DNA of 64,000 nt, from the NCBI RefSeq assembly GCF_004345245.1, contig NZ_SLUQ01000003.1, forward strand, positions 310,001 through 374,000, in the 5' to 3' direction. This stretch comes from Rhizobium sp. BK251 (GTDB lineage: Bacteria > Pseudomonadota > Alphaproteobacteria > Rhizobiales > Rhizobiaceae). This document shows, piece after piece, positions 37,167 through 46,341 of this stretch. The translations under genes were made by a program, and so were the position numbers. Under the pieces are notes generated by a model. It was not told the origin of the DNA. It searched no databases and was given only the letters and a program-made list of their open reading frames with translations. The stretch's first letter is position 1. The number at the start of each line of letters is the position of its first letter.

Positions 37167-37799
37167 TCATACAATTAGCCGCATCGCGGCCTTCGCGACG
37201 GCAACCATTTCCTCCGGACTGCGTCCGGTCTTGCCAACTACGCGCATACCCTTCGTGAGGCAGAGCAGGGCACGGGCGGCCGCCTCCACGTCGACATGAG
37301 CCGGGATCGATCCGTCGGACTGGCCGAGCCGGATAAGCTCGCGAAGAAGCCGCTCATCGGCATCGAATGCGGTATTCACTCGATCCGACACCTCTTCGTC
37401 GAAAAGCGCGAGTTCCGTCGCGCTACCGACCACAAGGCAGCCCCGCCGTCCGACGGCGCCACATGAGGAATCGGCGTAGAAGAGAAGGGTGCGAAGGATC
37501 TTTTCCCAGCCGTTCGGCTCCGCGGCAACCTGCTCCTCGAGCTCGCGCCGCCGCACGCGCCGATAACGGTCGAAGGCCGCGAGGAAGACGGCGCGCTTGT
37601 CCTTGAAGGCCTTGTAGACGCTGCCGGGCGTCAGCCCCATGGCCTCGGTCAACTCGCTGATTGACGCAGCATGGTAGCCGCGCTCTGAAAAGACGAGCAG
37701 CGCCTTGTCGAGGGCTTGGTCCGGATCGAATTCGCGAGGTCGCCCACGGGGGCGGGAAGCTACAGTCGAAGAAGGGAGGTCATTTGTCATGCCTCCCAT
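37167..37799 (-). CDS. TetR-family transcriptional regulator
   Basis: This 210-aa protein has the N-terminal TetR DNA-binding domain (RGRPREFDPDQALDKALLVF ... SISELTEAMGLTPGSVYKAF, about 18-65) and a variable helical ligand domain containing CGAVGRRGCLVV with two cysteines. Two in-frame ATGs (37799, 37790) are possible and neither has a well-spaced ribosome-binding site. It precedes the MFS gene in the same direction. A palindrome 16-32 bp upstream of the start is a likely self-regulatory site. Confidence 0.9.
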   Translation of the reverse strand: MGGMTNDLPSSTVASRPRGRPREFDPDQALDKALLVFSERGYHAASISELTEAMGLTPGSVYKAFKDKRAVFLAAFDRYRRVRRRELEEQVAAEPNGWEKILRTLLFYADSSCGAVGRRGCLVVGSATELALFDEEVSDRVNTAFDADERLLRELIRLGQSDGSIPAHVDVEAAARALLCLTKGMRVVGKTGRSPEEMVAVAKAAMRLIV

Positions 37800-37814
37800 T
37801 TAGGGAATAATCGT

Positions 37815-37831
37815 TTCCAAATCAATTGGAA
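37815..37831. promoter_or_regulatory. Candidate TetR operator
   Basis: TTCCAA-ATCAA-TTGGAA is an exact inverted repeat 16 bp upstream of the TetR gene start. TetR proteins commonly bind such palindromes over their own promoter. It would control both tetR and the downstream MFS gene. Confidence 0.55.
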
Positions 37832-37874
37832 TTTTGCACCGCGAAGAATCTACCGCATCGCACTTGCAGTCAAA

Positions 37875-38804
37875 TCAAAGATCGAGGACCCAGGTCTCAC
37901 CGTTCATCGGCGCTCCGAAGAGGACTTGAGTCTCCCTCGAGACAAGGCGGAATCCCGCTCTGGCGTATATATTCCGCGCCGTTGTCAGAGCCTCGTCTGT
38001 CCAAAGCGACAACTGGCTGTAGCCGGCGCGCCGGGCGAACCCTATGCACTCATTGACAAGAAGCGTGCCGATACCGAGACCGCCCGCGGCCTTGTCGACA
38101 TAGAGAAGCCGCAGCCTGGCAACGCCGCCGCCGCCATTGGCAACCAGAGCAGACCCGACATTGATACCGTCACGCTCAGCGATCCAGCAATACTCGCGGT
38201 CACGATCGAAATTGGCGAGGAAATGCCCGGCCACTTCAGCGATCAGCCCCTCGAAGCGCAGATCCCAGCCAAATTCAGAGGTGTAGAATTCCGACTGGCT
38301 GCTTATGATCCAGCCAATATCGCCGGCGCGATGCGGGCGCAGAATCGCGGGGCGCAGGGCGTCTCGCCCGGGATCGATCGCCAGGCGGATATTGTCCATG
38401 GCATCGACGATCCGCGCAGGCGCTCCTGGGGGGAGATCGGCAAATTGCTCGGCAATGCGCTCGCGTGAGCGCCGGGCGAGTTCGTCGAGCAGTGTGTGCC
38501 CCTTCTGGGTGATGCTGATGACCTGGCTGCGCCGGTCGGCCTGGTCCTGGCGCGTGTCGATCAACCCTTCACCGCGGAAGCGCTTCAGGATCCGGCTCAG
38601 ATAGGCCGGATCGACGTGAAGCTCGCGGGCGAGATCGACCGCGGCAGTCGTGTCGTGCGTGCCGATCTCAAAGAGCGCGCGTGCCTCGGTCAGCGTGTAG
38701 GGCGAGGCGAGGTAGGCCCTGTCCAACACACCCAGCCAATTCGTATAGAAGCGGTTGAAGTCGCGCACCGCGTCGATGAGGGCTTCTCTTGAAACGGAAC
38801 TCAT
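37875..38804 (-). CDS. MarR-type HTH / GNAT N-acetyltransferase fusion
   Basis: This 309-aa protein fuses a MarR winged-helix domain (about 1-145: YTLTEARALFEIGTHDTTAA, HVDPAYLSRILKRFRGEGLI, DRRSQVISITQKG) to a GNAT domain (about 150-309: LRLLYVDKAAGGLGIGTLLV, ARNIYARAGFRLV). Such bifunctional helix-turn-helix/acetyltransferases are known in many proteobacteria. AAGGAGA lies 8 nt before the ATG. The start faces the end of the racemase gene on the same strand, about 73 bp away. Whether both domains act on one pathway is unknown. Confidence 0.9.
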   Translation of the reverse strand: MSSVSREALIDAVRDFNRFYTNWLGVLDRAYLASPYTLTEARALFEIGTHDTTAAVDLARELHVDPAYLSRILKRFRGEGLIDTRQDQADRRSQVISITQKGHTLLDELARRSRERIAEQFADLPPGAPARIVDAMDNIRLAIDPGRDALRPAILRPHRAGDIGWIISSQSEFYTSEFGWDLRFEGLIAEVAGHFLANFDRDREYCWIAERDGINVGSALVANGGGGVARLRLLYVDKAAGGLGIGTLLVNECIGFARRAGYSQLSLWTDEALTTARNIYARAGFRLVSRETQVLFGAPMNGETWVLDL

Positions 38805-38877
38805 GGATATCGTCTCCTTGGATAGGAAGACGATGCCGCTATTTAGTTGCTTCCGTCAACTAAATAGCGATTACAAA

Positions 38878-39597
38878 TCAAACACCGCACATTTCGCGAA
38901 CGGATTGTTTGCCGAGCGAAAAGTCCACCGCCGCGCGGGCGTGGATCGCGGTGGTATCGAAGCCGGGAAGGGGCAGTCGCGCAGGGTCGAGTATAAGGCA
39001 GATCTCGGTGCAGCCCAGTATGACGCTGTCTGCGCCGGCAGCCTTGGCTCTCTCAACAATCGCAACCAGCTTTTCGCGCGAAGTGTCCAGAATTCGGCCG
39101 GCGCAGAGTTCCTCGAAGATGACATCGTGGACGACTGTCCGGTCATCCGAGCCCGGAACCATGACCTCGATACCAAGCTCTGCCATGCGGTCGGTATAGA
39201 AGCCGTGCTCCATCGTGTAGCGCGTGGCAAGCAGGAGGGGACGATGGCGGCCAGCCGCCTTCAGGGCGCGAGCGGTCTCGTCGATGATGTCGATCAACAG
39301 CACGGATATGCGTGCAGCAACCTCTTCCGCCACGAGATGCATCGTGTTGGTGCAGATGAGGACGCAACCTGCACCGCCGATCTGCAGATTGAGCGCCGCA
39401 TCGCCAAGCCGCGCCGCGGCGTCGTCCCATCGTCCGGCCTTCTGCAGGGCGACGATTTCCTCGAAGTTCACCGAACGAAGCAGCACCTCCGCCGAGGCGA
39501 GGCCGCCGCGTCGTTCACGCACCATTTCATTGACAAGCCGATAATAGACTGCCGAACTTTCAAAACTCATGCCGCCGATAAGGCCGATAACGCGCAT
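38878..39597 (-). CDS. Aspartate/glutamate racemase family protein
   Basis: This 239-aa cofactor-independent racemase fold begins MRVIGLIGGMSFESSAVYYR. It carries both catalytic cysteines, C82 in LICTNTMHL and C196 in LGCTEICLI, as in YgeA/AspR-type enzymes. The ATG at 39597 has AGAGGAA 6 nt upstream. An Lrp/AsnC regulator is transcribed divergently, 164 bp away, and is the likely controller. The amino acid substrate is not known; the intact cysteine pair supports real racemase activity. Confidence 0.92.
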   Translation of the reverse strand: MRVIGLIGGMSFESSAVYYRLVNEMVRERRGGLASAEVLLRSVNFEEIVALQKAGRWDDAAARLGDAALNLQIGGAGCVLICTNTMHLVAEEVAARISVLLIDIIDETARALKAAGRHRPLLLATRYTMEHGFYTDRMAELGIEVMVPGSDDRTVVHDVIFEELCAGRILDTSREKLVAIVERAKAAGADSVILGCTEICLILDPARLPLPGFDTTAIHARAAVDFSLGKQSVREMCGV

Positions 39598-39672
39598 ATC
39601 AGTTCCTCTCTCCCATGCCGTGCCGGATCTGCGGTGATTATGCCAGAAACCGACGCCGCTTCTTTGCATTTT

Positions 39673-39699
39673 TTGCGCTATATTCTACAATACGCACAA
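39673..39699. promoter_or_regulatory. Candidate Lrp/AsnC binding site
   Basis: TTGCGC (39673-39678) and GCACAA (39694-39699) form an imperfect inverted repeat around an AT-rich centre in the racemase/Lrp divergent gap. TTTTTGCGC recurs at 39670-39678 and 39732-39740, a spacing of 62 bp (about six helical turns), as expected for Lrp-type wrapping. Confidence 0.4.
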
Positions 39700-39761
39700 G
39701 GCGTCGCGTGATTATAAGAATACGCGCTGAGTTTTTGCGCGACTATGCAGTGAGGCCAACC

Positions 39762-40226
39762 GTGCTTGATGAACGCGATCGCAAGATCCTAGACCTGTTA
39801 CAAACTGACGCGGGGATATCCGTCACCGAGCTGGCCGACAAGGTGGCGCTTTCGGTATCCGCCTGTTCGCGCCGCATCCAACGCCTCGAGGAAAGCGGCC
39901 ATATCGCCCGCCGGATCGTCGTCCTGGACCGAAACAAGATGGGCGTGCCGACCACCGTCTACGCGCTCATCAAAACCGTGCATCATTCGGACGACTGGAT
40001 GGAGGTCTTCCGGAAGGCGATCGGCGACGTGCCGGAAATCGTGGAGGCCCATCGGCTGACGGGCAATCATGATTATATACTAAAGATCGTGCTGCCTCGT
40101 GTCGAGCAATACGACGTCGTCTACAAGAAGATCGTCCGCCGCGTCGAGCTGTTTGACGTGACGGCCTCCATTTCCATGGAAGAGCTGAAAAGCGGTCTCG
40201 GTGTTCCGGTGAACTACGCGGATTAG
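39762..40226 (+). CDS. Lrp/AsnC-family transcriptional regulator
   Basis: This 154-aa protein has the N-terminal HTH (LDERDRKILDLLQTDAGISV ... SVSACSRRIQRLEESGHI) and the C-terminal RAM ligand domain (about 65-150). The likely start is GTG at 39762 with GAGG 6-7 nt upstream; sequence upstream in the same frame is not family-like. It diverges from the racemase, so amino-acid-responsive control of that gene is the simplest reading. Confidence 0.9.
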   Translation: MLDERDRKILDLLQTDAGISVTELADKVALSVSACSRRIQRLEESGHIARRIVVLDRNKMGVPTTVYALIKTVHHSDDWMEVFRKAIGDVPEIVEAHRLTGNHDYILKIVLPRVEQYDVVYKKIVRRVELFDVTASISMEELKSGLGVPVNYAD

Positions 40227-40330
40227 CCGCATAGCGCGCGGACAAGGAAATCTACACTGCAACGTGACCCGGCAGACCCAGTGTTCGGGCAGTCGGCTCG
40301 TCGCGCAGGATCAAGGCTGAAGGAACGGCA

Positions 40331-41629
40331 ATGCCAGATCATCACGTCGTCGTCGTCGGAGGAGGCTTTGGGGGGATAGAGCTGATACATAAGCTGAAGG
40401 GGGCGCCCGTGCGTGTCACGCTGATCGACCGGCGAAACCATCACTTGTTCCAGCCGCTTCTCTATCAGGTCGCAACGACGTTGCTTGCCACATCCGAGAT
40501 CGCATGGCCGATCCGCCACCTCTTTCGCGACCGGCGGGAGGTCACGACGCTTCTTGCCGAGGTCAACGGCGTCGACAGCAAGGCAAAGACGATATCGCTC
40601 CGCAACGGGCAGGCCATCGAATACGACACCCTGGTTTTGGCGACGGGCGCGACCCACGCCTATTTCGGCCATGACGAATGGGAGCCGGTGGCGCCGGGGC
40701 TGAAGACCCTCGAAGATGCGACGACCATCCGCCGCCGGGCACTGCTTGCATTTGAACAGGCGGAACTGGAGCAAGATCCGGCCGCTCGCGAGGCGCTGCT
40801 GACCTTTGCGATCGTCGGCGCGGGACCAACGGGCGTCGAGCTTGCCGGCATCATCGCGGAACTGGCGCACGAGACGCTTCCCAGGGAGTTCCGCCGCATC
40901 GATACGCACGCCGCGCGGGTCATGCTTATTGAAGCCGGGCCACGCATCCTCCCGGGCTTCGTCGAGGATCTTTCGGCATATGCCCGCGATGCGCTGAAGA
41001 AGCTCGGTGTCGAGGTCGTGACCGGTGCGCCCGTAACATCTTGCACAGCCGAGGGCGTGACGATCGGTGACAGCTTCCTGCCATGCCGAACCATCGTCTG
41101 GGCCGCCGGCGTGCAGGCCTCGCCCGCTGCCCGTTGGCTCGAAGCACCTGCCGACCGTGCGGGCCGCGTCATCGTCGAAAAGGATCTCAGCGCACCCGGC
41201 AATCCCGATGTCTTCGTCATCGGCGATACGGCCGCCGTCCAGACCTTGGATGGAAAGCCGGTTCCAGGGATTGCGCCGGCCGCCAAGCAACAGGGCGCCC
41301 ATGTCGCGAAGATCATCCGCGCGCGGCTCTCGGGAAAGACATCTCCCGGACCCTTCCGCTACCGTCACCAGGGAAGCCTTGCGACAATCGGAAATAGAGA
41401 GGCGATCATCGACTTTGGGTGGATCAAGCTCAGGGGCGCGACCGCATGGTGGATATGGGGCCTTGCCCATATCTACTTCCTCATCGGAACACGCTGGCGT
41501 CTTGCCGTTGCCTGGAGTTGGCTGTGGATTTTTCTGAGCCGGCAGCACAGCGCGCGGCTGATAACCCAGAAGGAAACCATGCGGGACGAGGCCGCTTCCG
41601 AGCGCGAGCGCACCAACGTCAAGGCCTGA
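40331..41629 (+). CDS. ndh: FAD-dependent NAD(P)H oxidoreductase, type II NADH dehydrogenase-like
   Basis: This 432-aa flavoprotein has the FAD Rossmann motif VVVVGGGFGGIE (6-17), the NDH-2 hallmark HHLFQPLLYQVA, a second dinucleotide motif FAIVGAGPTGVELAG (about 160) and VFVIGDTAA near 297. A hydrophobic, Trp-rich C-terminal segment (about 375-405) would anchor it to the membrane. NDH-2 enzymes pass electrons from NADH to quinone without proton pumping. AAGGAA lies about 6 nt before the ATG. Confidence 0.9.
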   Translation: MPDHHVVVVGGGFGGIELIHKLKGAPVRVTLIDRRNHHLFQPLLYQVATTLLATSEIAWPIRHLFRDRREVTTLLAEVNGVDSKAKTISLRNGQAIEYDTLVLATGATHAYFGHDEWEPVAPGLKTLEDATTIRRRALLAFEQAELEQDPAAREALLTFAIVGAGPTGVELAGIIAELAHETLPREFRRIDTHAARVMLIEAGPRILPGFVEDLSAYARDALKKLGVEVVTGAPVTSCTAEGVTIGDSFLPCRTIVWAAGVQASPAARWLEAPADRAGRVIVEKDLSAPGNPDVFVIGDTAAVQTLDGKPVPGIAPAAKQQGAHVAKIIRARLSGKTSPGPFRYRHQGSLATIGNREAIIDFGWIKLRGATAWWIWGLAHIYFLIGTRWRLAVAWSWLWIFLSRQHSARLITQKETMRDEAASERERTNVKA

Positions 41630-41681
41630 GGCAGGCCAAGATTCTCGCGACGTGATACCGAGCCTTGTCCGCCTCGCTTGA

Positions 41682-41693
41682 CTACAAATGTAG
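41682..41693. promoter_or_regulatory. BlaI/CopY-like operator palindrome
   Basis: CTACA-AA-TGTAG (41682-41693) is an exact palindrome matching the TACAnnTGTA core recognised by BlaI/MecI/CopY repressors, and it overlaps a TTGACT hexamer (41678-41683). No BlaI-type gene lies in this window. Confidence 0.45.
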
Positions 41694-41748
41694 ACGAGTT
41701 CGCCCGGTCGGCAATTTTCGTGCAACGAAAGGCGGACAATTTTCCGCC

Positions 41749-41770
41749 GCCGAAGGCTAGGGCCTTCGGC
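41749..41770 (+). terminator. Terminator-like hairpin
   Basis: GCCGAAGGC (41749-41757) and GCCTTCGGC (41762-41770) form a perfect 9-bp stem with a 4-nt loop, followed by CAGTCTTTT. It could end transcription from ndh or from the BlaI-like promoter just upstream. Confidence 0.6.
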
Positions 41771-41900
41771 CAGTCTTTTCGTGCGACCTCAAGCGATCCG
41801 GAGCATATGAGTGCGAACATCGCTCTCGGCGGCGATACATCGGGCGGGGCAGGGACCGATCCCGACCGTTGCCCATCAATGCCAACCTCGTCATTCACGC

Positions 41901-41955
41901 TTGACGGCGGAATCAATATCCGCCATAAGGCTCACGAACCGTACGGTACGGTACG
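41901..41955 (+). promoter_or_regulatory. tetR promoter with GTACG tandem/palindromic operator
   Basis: TTGACG (41901-41906) and CATAAG (41924-41929) are 17 bp apart. At the predicted start site lies ACCGTACGGT (41938-41947), a perfect palindrome, within three tandem GTACG units (41941-41955). This is a good candidate site for autorepression by the following TetR protein, which starts at 41976. Confidence 0.6.
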
Positions 41956-41975
41956 CACAACGAGGAGCGGCGGTC

Positions 41976-42626
41976 ATGCCGAATATTGCAGGAGAGCAAG
42001 GCGAGTTTTCGCCCCGCCAGAACGCGGTTCTGGAGCAGGCTCTCAGGCTGCTCGTCGATGGCGGCGAGAAGGCGCTGACGACCTCCGGTGTCGCGCGGGC
42101 CGCCAATTGCTCGAAGGAAAGCCTCTACAAGTGGTTCGGTGATCGCGACGGCCTGCTTTCTGCGATGATCGCCTATCAGGCGAGCAAGGTGCGCACCTTC
42201 GAACGCAATGGCGAACGCCTGACCGCAACCAGCCTTCATGATCACCTGGCAATCTTCGCACGCGATCTTCTCGAGGTGTTGGCGGGGGATGTCTCGCTGG
42301 CGCTCAACAGGCTAGCGATTGGCCAGTCCAACCGGGACGGCTCGAAGCTCGGCAAGCTGCTCCTAGAGCGCGGCCGACGTCAGATCGACCGGCGGGCGAT
42401 GGCCCTGATCGATGCCGGCAGACGCGCCGGGCTGCTGCGCTTTGCGGATGCCGACGAGGCGTATCATACGCTTTACGGGCTCGTCGTTTCGGATCTGCAT
42501 GTGCGCATGCTGCTTGGAGACGCCGGACCCAAGGATACCGGCCGGCAGGCAGAGAAGGCCGTTACGGCATTCCTCCGGCTTTATGGCACGGAAAAGGTTT
42601 CGACGGACGCAGTAGCGGCCGTCTGA
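41976..42626 (+). CDS. TetR-family transcriptional regulator
   Basis: This 216-aa protein has a TetR DNA-binding domain (about 12-62: NAVLEQALRLLVDGGEKALT, VARAANCSKESLYKWFGDRD) and a C-terminal region resembling AefR-like TetR proteins (LFARDLLEVLAG-like helices, LRFADADEAYHTLYGLVVSD). GAGGAG lies about 9 nt before the ATG at 41976. It ends 43 bp before ilvC on the same strand; read-through into ilvC is possible, but a functional link is not implied. Confidence 0.9.
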   Translation: MPNIAGEQGEFSPRQNAVLEQALRLLVDGGEKALTTSGVARAANCSKESLYKWFGDRDGLLSAMIAYQASKVRTFERNGERLTATSLHDHLAIFARDLLEVLAGDVSLALNRLAIGQSNRDGSKLGKLLLERGRRQIDRRAMALIDAGRRAGLLRFADADEAYHTLYGLVVSDLHVRMLLGDAGPKDTGRQAEKAVTAFLRLYGTEKVSTDAVAAV

Positions 42627-42636
42627 TGGTTCTTAA

Positions 42637-43689
<1,053 letters not shown>

Positions 43690-43712
43690 GTCCTCCCCAG
43701 ACCGACGAACGC

Positions 43713-43740
43713 GGAAGCCGGGGTGCAAGCCCCGGCTTCC
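43713..43740 (+). terminator. Strong hairpin after ilvC
   Basis: GGAAGCCGGGG (43713-43723) and CCCCGGCTTCC (43730-43740) are exact inverted repeats around a 6-nt loop, 23 bp after the ilvC stop. Only a weak GTCGTTCT tail follows. Confidence 0.65.
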
Positions 43741-43883
43741 GTCGTTCTGGACTACATGTGCGGTGCTGGGCGGGCGCCTCGTTGGAATTCCCGCGATTTT
43801 CAACCTTTTCTGTCGCCGATCACGGTCCTTTGGAATACAAGACCTGAAACTTGTCACCGCGACAGGAAAATAGGTCAGTATTG

Positions 43884-43912
43884 TTGACATAAATGCCGCC
43901 GCATGGTGTGTT
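43884..43912 (+). promoter_or_regulatory. Candidate promoter of the aminotransferase gene
   Basis: A consensus TTGACA lies at 43884-43889, 17 bp before TGTGTT (43907-43912), which is a poor -10. The gene starts at 43942 after an AGGAAACCC site. Confidence 0.35.
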
Positions 43913-43941
43913 GGCGGACACCATAAGAAACGAGGAAACCC

Positions 43942-45162
43942 ATGCTGAACTGGGAGAATATTTTCGCGACGCGTTCGTCCCGGATGCGCGCTTCGGAAAT
44001 CCGCGAGCTCTTGAAACTGCTCGACCGGCCGGAGATCATCTCCTTCGCCGGCGGAATTCCGGACCCCGCACTTTTTCCCGACGACGAATTCAAGGCGGCC
44101 TATGCCGATATCTTTACAGGGCCGGCAGTACGATCGGCGCTGCAATATTCGGTGAGCGAAGGTTACAAGCCCCTCCGTGAATGGCTGGTGGGCCAGATGG
44201 CGGCACTCGGCATCCCCTGCACCGTCGACAACGTCTTCATCGTTTCCGGTTCGCAGCAGGGGCTCGACTATCTCGGCAAGCTGTTCCTGTCGCCGAAGGA
44301 CACCGCGCTCGTTACCTGGCCTACCTATCTGGGGGCGCTGCAGGCATTCAACGCCTACGAGCCGACCTATGACCAGTTGTCGCCGAACGGCAACCGCACC
44401 CCTGAAGCCTATCGCGCGACGGCAGAGGAGGCGGGCGGCAAGGTGAAGTTTGCCTATCTTTCCGTGGATTTCGCCAATCCGACCGGCGAGACCGTCGATC
44501 GCGAAGGCCGCGAGAAGGTGATCGAACTTGCCGACGAGCTGGACATTGCGATCATCGAGGACGCCGCCTACCAGTCGCTGCGTTACAACGGCGAGGCAAT
44601 CCCGCCGATCCTGGCGCTGGAGATCGCGCACAAGGGCGACATCGAGGCTACCCGCACCATTTACTGTGGCAGCTTCTCCAAGACACTCGCGCCGGGGCTG
44701 CGCGTCGGCTTCATCGTTGCCAATGCACCGATAATCCGCAAGCTGGTGTTGATGAAGCAGGCGGCTGACCTGCATTCCTCGACCATCAATCAGATGGCGA
44801 TCCACCTCGTTGCCGAACGCGGATTCGATGCGCAGGTCGCAAAGATCAAGGAAGTCTACAGCCAGCGCCGCGACTGTATGCTTGCCGCGCTTGCCAGGCA
44901 CATGCCGAAGGGCGTGACCTGGACGAAGCCGGAAGGCGGCATGTTCATCTGGATCACCTTGCCCGAGGGGATGGACGGGGCAAAGCTCCTGGCACGATCG
45001 CTTGAGACCGCGAAGGTCGCATTCGTGCCGGGCCAGGCATTCTTCGCCGATGGTAGCGGCGCCAATACCTTCCGCGTCAGTTTCTCCTGCGCGAACGACG
45101 AGATGATCGAAGAGGGCATCGGCCGCCTCGGCCGACTGATCGCTGACGAGATCGGCGGCTGA
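43942..45162 (+). CDS. PLP-dependent class I/II aminotransferase
   Basis: This 406-aa fold-type I enzyme has the PLP lysine K247 in GSFSKTLAPGLR. Family segments include IISFAGGIPDPALFP, SGSQQGLDYLGKLF, DFANPTGETVDREGR and IIEDAAYQSLRYNGEAIPP. The pattern is that of 2-aminoadipate/valine-type (LysN-like) and MocR-type aminotransferase domains without a regulator domain. Substrate is uncertain; nearness to ilvC suggests but does not prove branched-chain or aromatic amino acids. GAGGAAACCC lies before the ATG. Confidence 0.9.
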   Translation: MLNWENIFATRSSRMRASEIRELLKLLDRPEIISFAGGIPDPALFPDDEFKAAYADIFTGPAVRSALQYSVSEGYKPLREWLVGQMAALGIPCTVDNVFIVSGSQQGLDYLGKLFLSPKDTALVTWPTYLGALQAFNAYEPTYDQLSPNGNRTPEAYRATAEEAGGKVKFAYLSVDFANPTGETVDREGREKVIELADELDIAIIEDAAYQSLRYNGEAIPPILALEIAHKGDIEATRTIYCGSFSKTLAPGLRVGFIVANAPIIRKLVLMKQAADLHSSTINQMAIHLVAERGFDAQVAKIKEVYSQRRDCMLAALARHMPKGVTWTKPEGGMFIWITLPEGMDGAKLLARSLETAKVAFVPGQAFFADGSGANTFRVSFSCANDEMIEEGIGRLGRLIADEIGG

Positions 45163-45186
45163 CGCGCCGCCGGCCTCGATGATCGA

Positions 45187-46227
45187 TCAGAAGATCGTCG
45201 TCCAGCCTTCATTGGCCGTTTCGCTCTTGCCGTAGCCGACCCGGTCGGCCACGGCACCCTCGGCGTTGACGAGAATGATGTCACCGCCCTTGTTGCCGAG
45301 TTGCGGGCCGCCGGCAGCGCCATTGAGCGGTATGGTGCGAAACTCGCCCGCGGCAAGTGTCCCGTTCAACGTCTGGCTCTTGCCCGAACCATCCCTGATG
45401 CGCCAACCGTCCAGCGCTGCGGCCATGTCCGAGCGATTGGCGATGGTGACCGTTTCAGCCTCCGTGCCTCCCGGTCCGTTCACAGGATTGATGAGGGCAG
45501 CGACAATCCTGATGGAGGATGCGACGACGGGCTGCGGACGACGCGTTCCTTCGCCACGCCCCTGGCCACCGCGCTCTGCGGATACGGGGTCGCCGGTGAC
45601 GGGGTCGGTATTCCAGTTCTGCGTCTGAAAACCGAGGAAGATTGCGACCCACTCGTTCGTGTCGGTGAAATGGATCAGCAGTGCTCCATCCTGGTTCGGC
45701 CCGTTGGTCGCCTTGAAACTCCCGCCATCGCCCTGGTTCATGTGGATGTCGTGGATGCCGTTTCCCGGCTTGAAGTTGAAATACTGGTCCGGCTTGTTTT
45801 GCTCCGGTCCCCATGCTTCGCCGAAGGCGTAGAAATGGATGGCATCGTCGGATATGGCCTCCTGGACGATCGGCTCGATAAAATCGCGCAGGTCGTTTCG
45901 CGGACCCGAGAGCTGAAAAGGCGCAACATCCATGTCGTCGCGCTCGATCATGCCGCCGCGGACGTAGTCGATTGCGAGTTCGGGCCGGTCCCTGCGGATG
46001 TCGGTGAGGCCCATGGGCAGCGCTTCCAGTGCTGCGATCATGGGATGCTGGAAGTCCGTCACGTTCGCGTAGAGCAAGTCGTGCGGTGTCTCCTTGGAAC
46101 GAACGTTGACCGCAATACGATAGCTGACGCCGGCGGCTTCGATGCGGATTTCGATGTGCGGATCGTTGTCGTCGTCCAGAGCCAGATCCGAGGCCGTCCC
46201 CTTCAGCACCTTGTAGTTCCTGAGCAT
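45187..46227 (-). CDS. DUF2278 protein with C-terminal lamin-tail domain
   Basis: This 346-aa protein combines an N-terminal DUF2278 (YukJ-like) domain (about 1-215: NYKVLKGTASDLALDDDNDP, HFYAFGEAWGPEQNKPDQYF, GIHDIHMNQGD) with a C-terminal lamin-tail beta-sandwich (about 240-346: IRIVAALINPVNGPGGTEAE ... GWRIRDGSGK ... DRVGYGKS). No signal peptide is visible, so it is probably cytoplasmic or exported by another route. GGGAGGA lies about 6 nt before the ATG at 46227. Function is unknown. Confidence 0.82.
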   Translation of the reverse strand: MLRNYKVLKGTASDLALDDDNDPHIEIRIEAAGVSYRIAVNVRSKETPHDLLYANVTDFQHPMIAALEALPMGLTDIRRDRPELAIDYVRGGMIERDDMDVAPFQLSGPRNDLRDFIEPIVQEAISDDAIHFYAFGEAWGPEQNKPDQYFNFKPGNGIHDIHMNQGDGGSFKATNGPNQDGALLIHFTDTNEWVAIFLGFQTQNWNTDPVTGDPVSAERGGQGRGEGTRRPQPVVASSIRIVAALINPVNGPGGTEAETVTIANRSDMAAALDGWRIRDGSGKSQTLNGTLAAGEFRTIPLNGAAGGPQLGNKGGDIILVNAEGAVADRVGYGKSETANEGWTTIF

Positions 46228-46341
46228 CTTCGATCCTCCCCCAGTTGCGCTAGGAAGTGTCAGAATGAGCTTCAAAGATGCATCTTTTGTGGCATGGAGG
46301 CGCCGCGGCTCAACGTTTCGTGGTGCCGCGGCGCTGGGCCA

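Larger units (their letters stand above)
41630..41975. other. 346-bp intergenic region rich in inverted repeats
   Basis: This gap holds, in order, a CTACA-AA-TGTAG palindrome, a GGCGGA/TCCGCC stem (41731-41748), a 9-bp terminator-like stem, and the promoter and GTACG operator of the following TetR gene. I see no coding frame in it. Confidence 0.6.
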
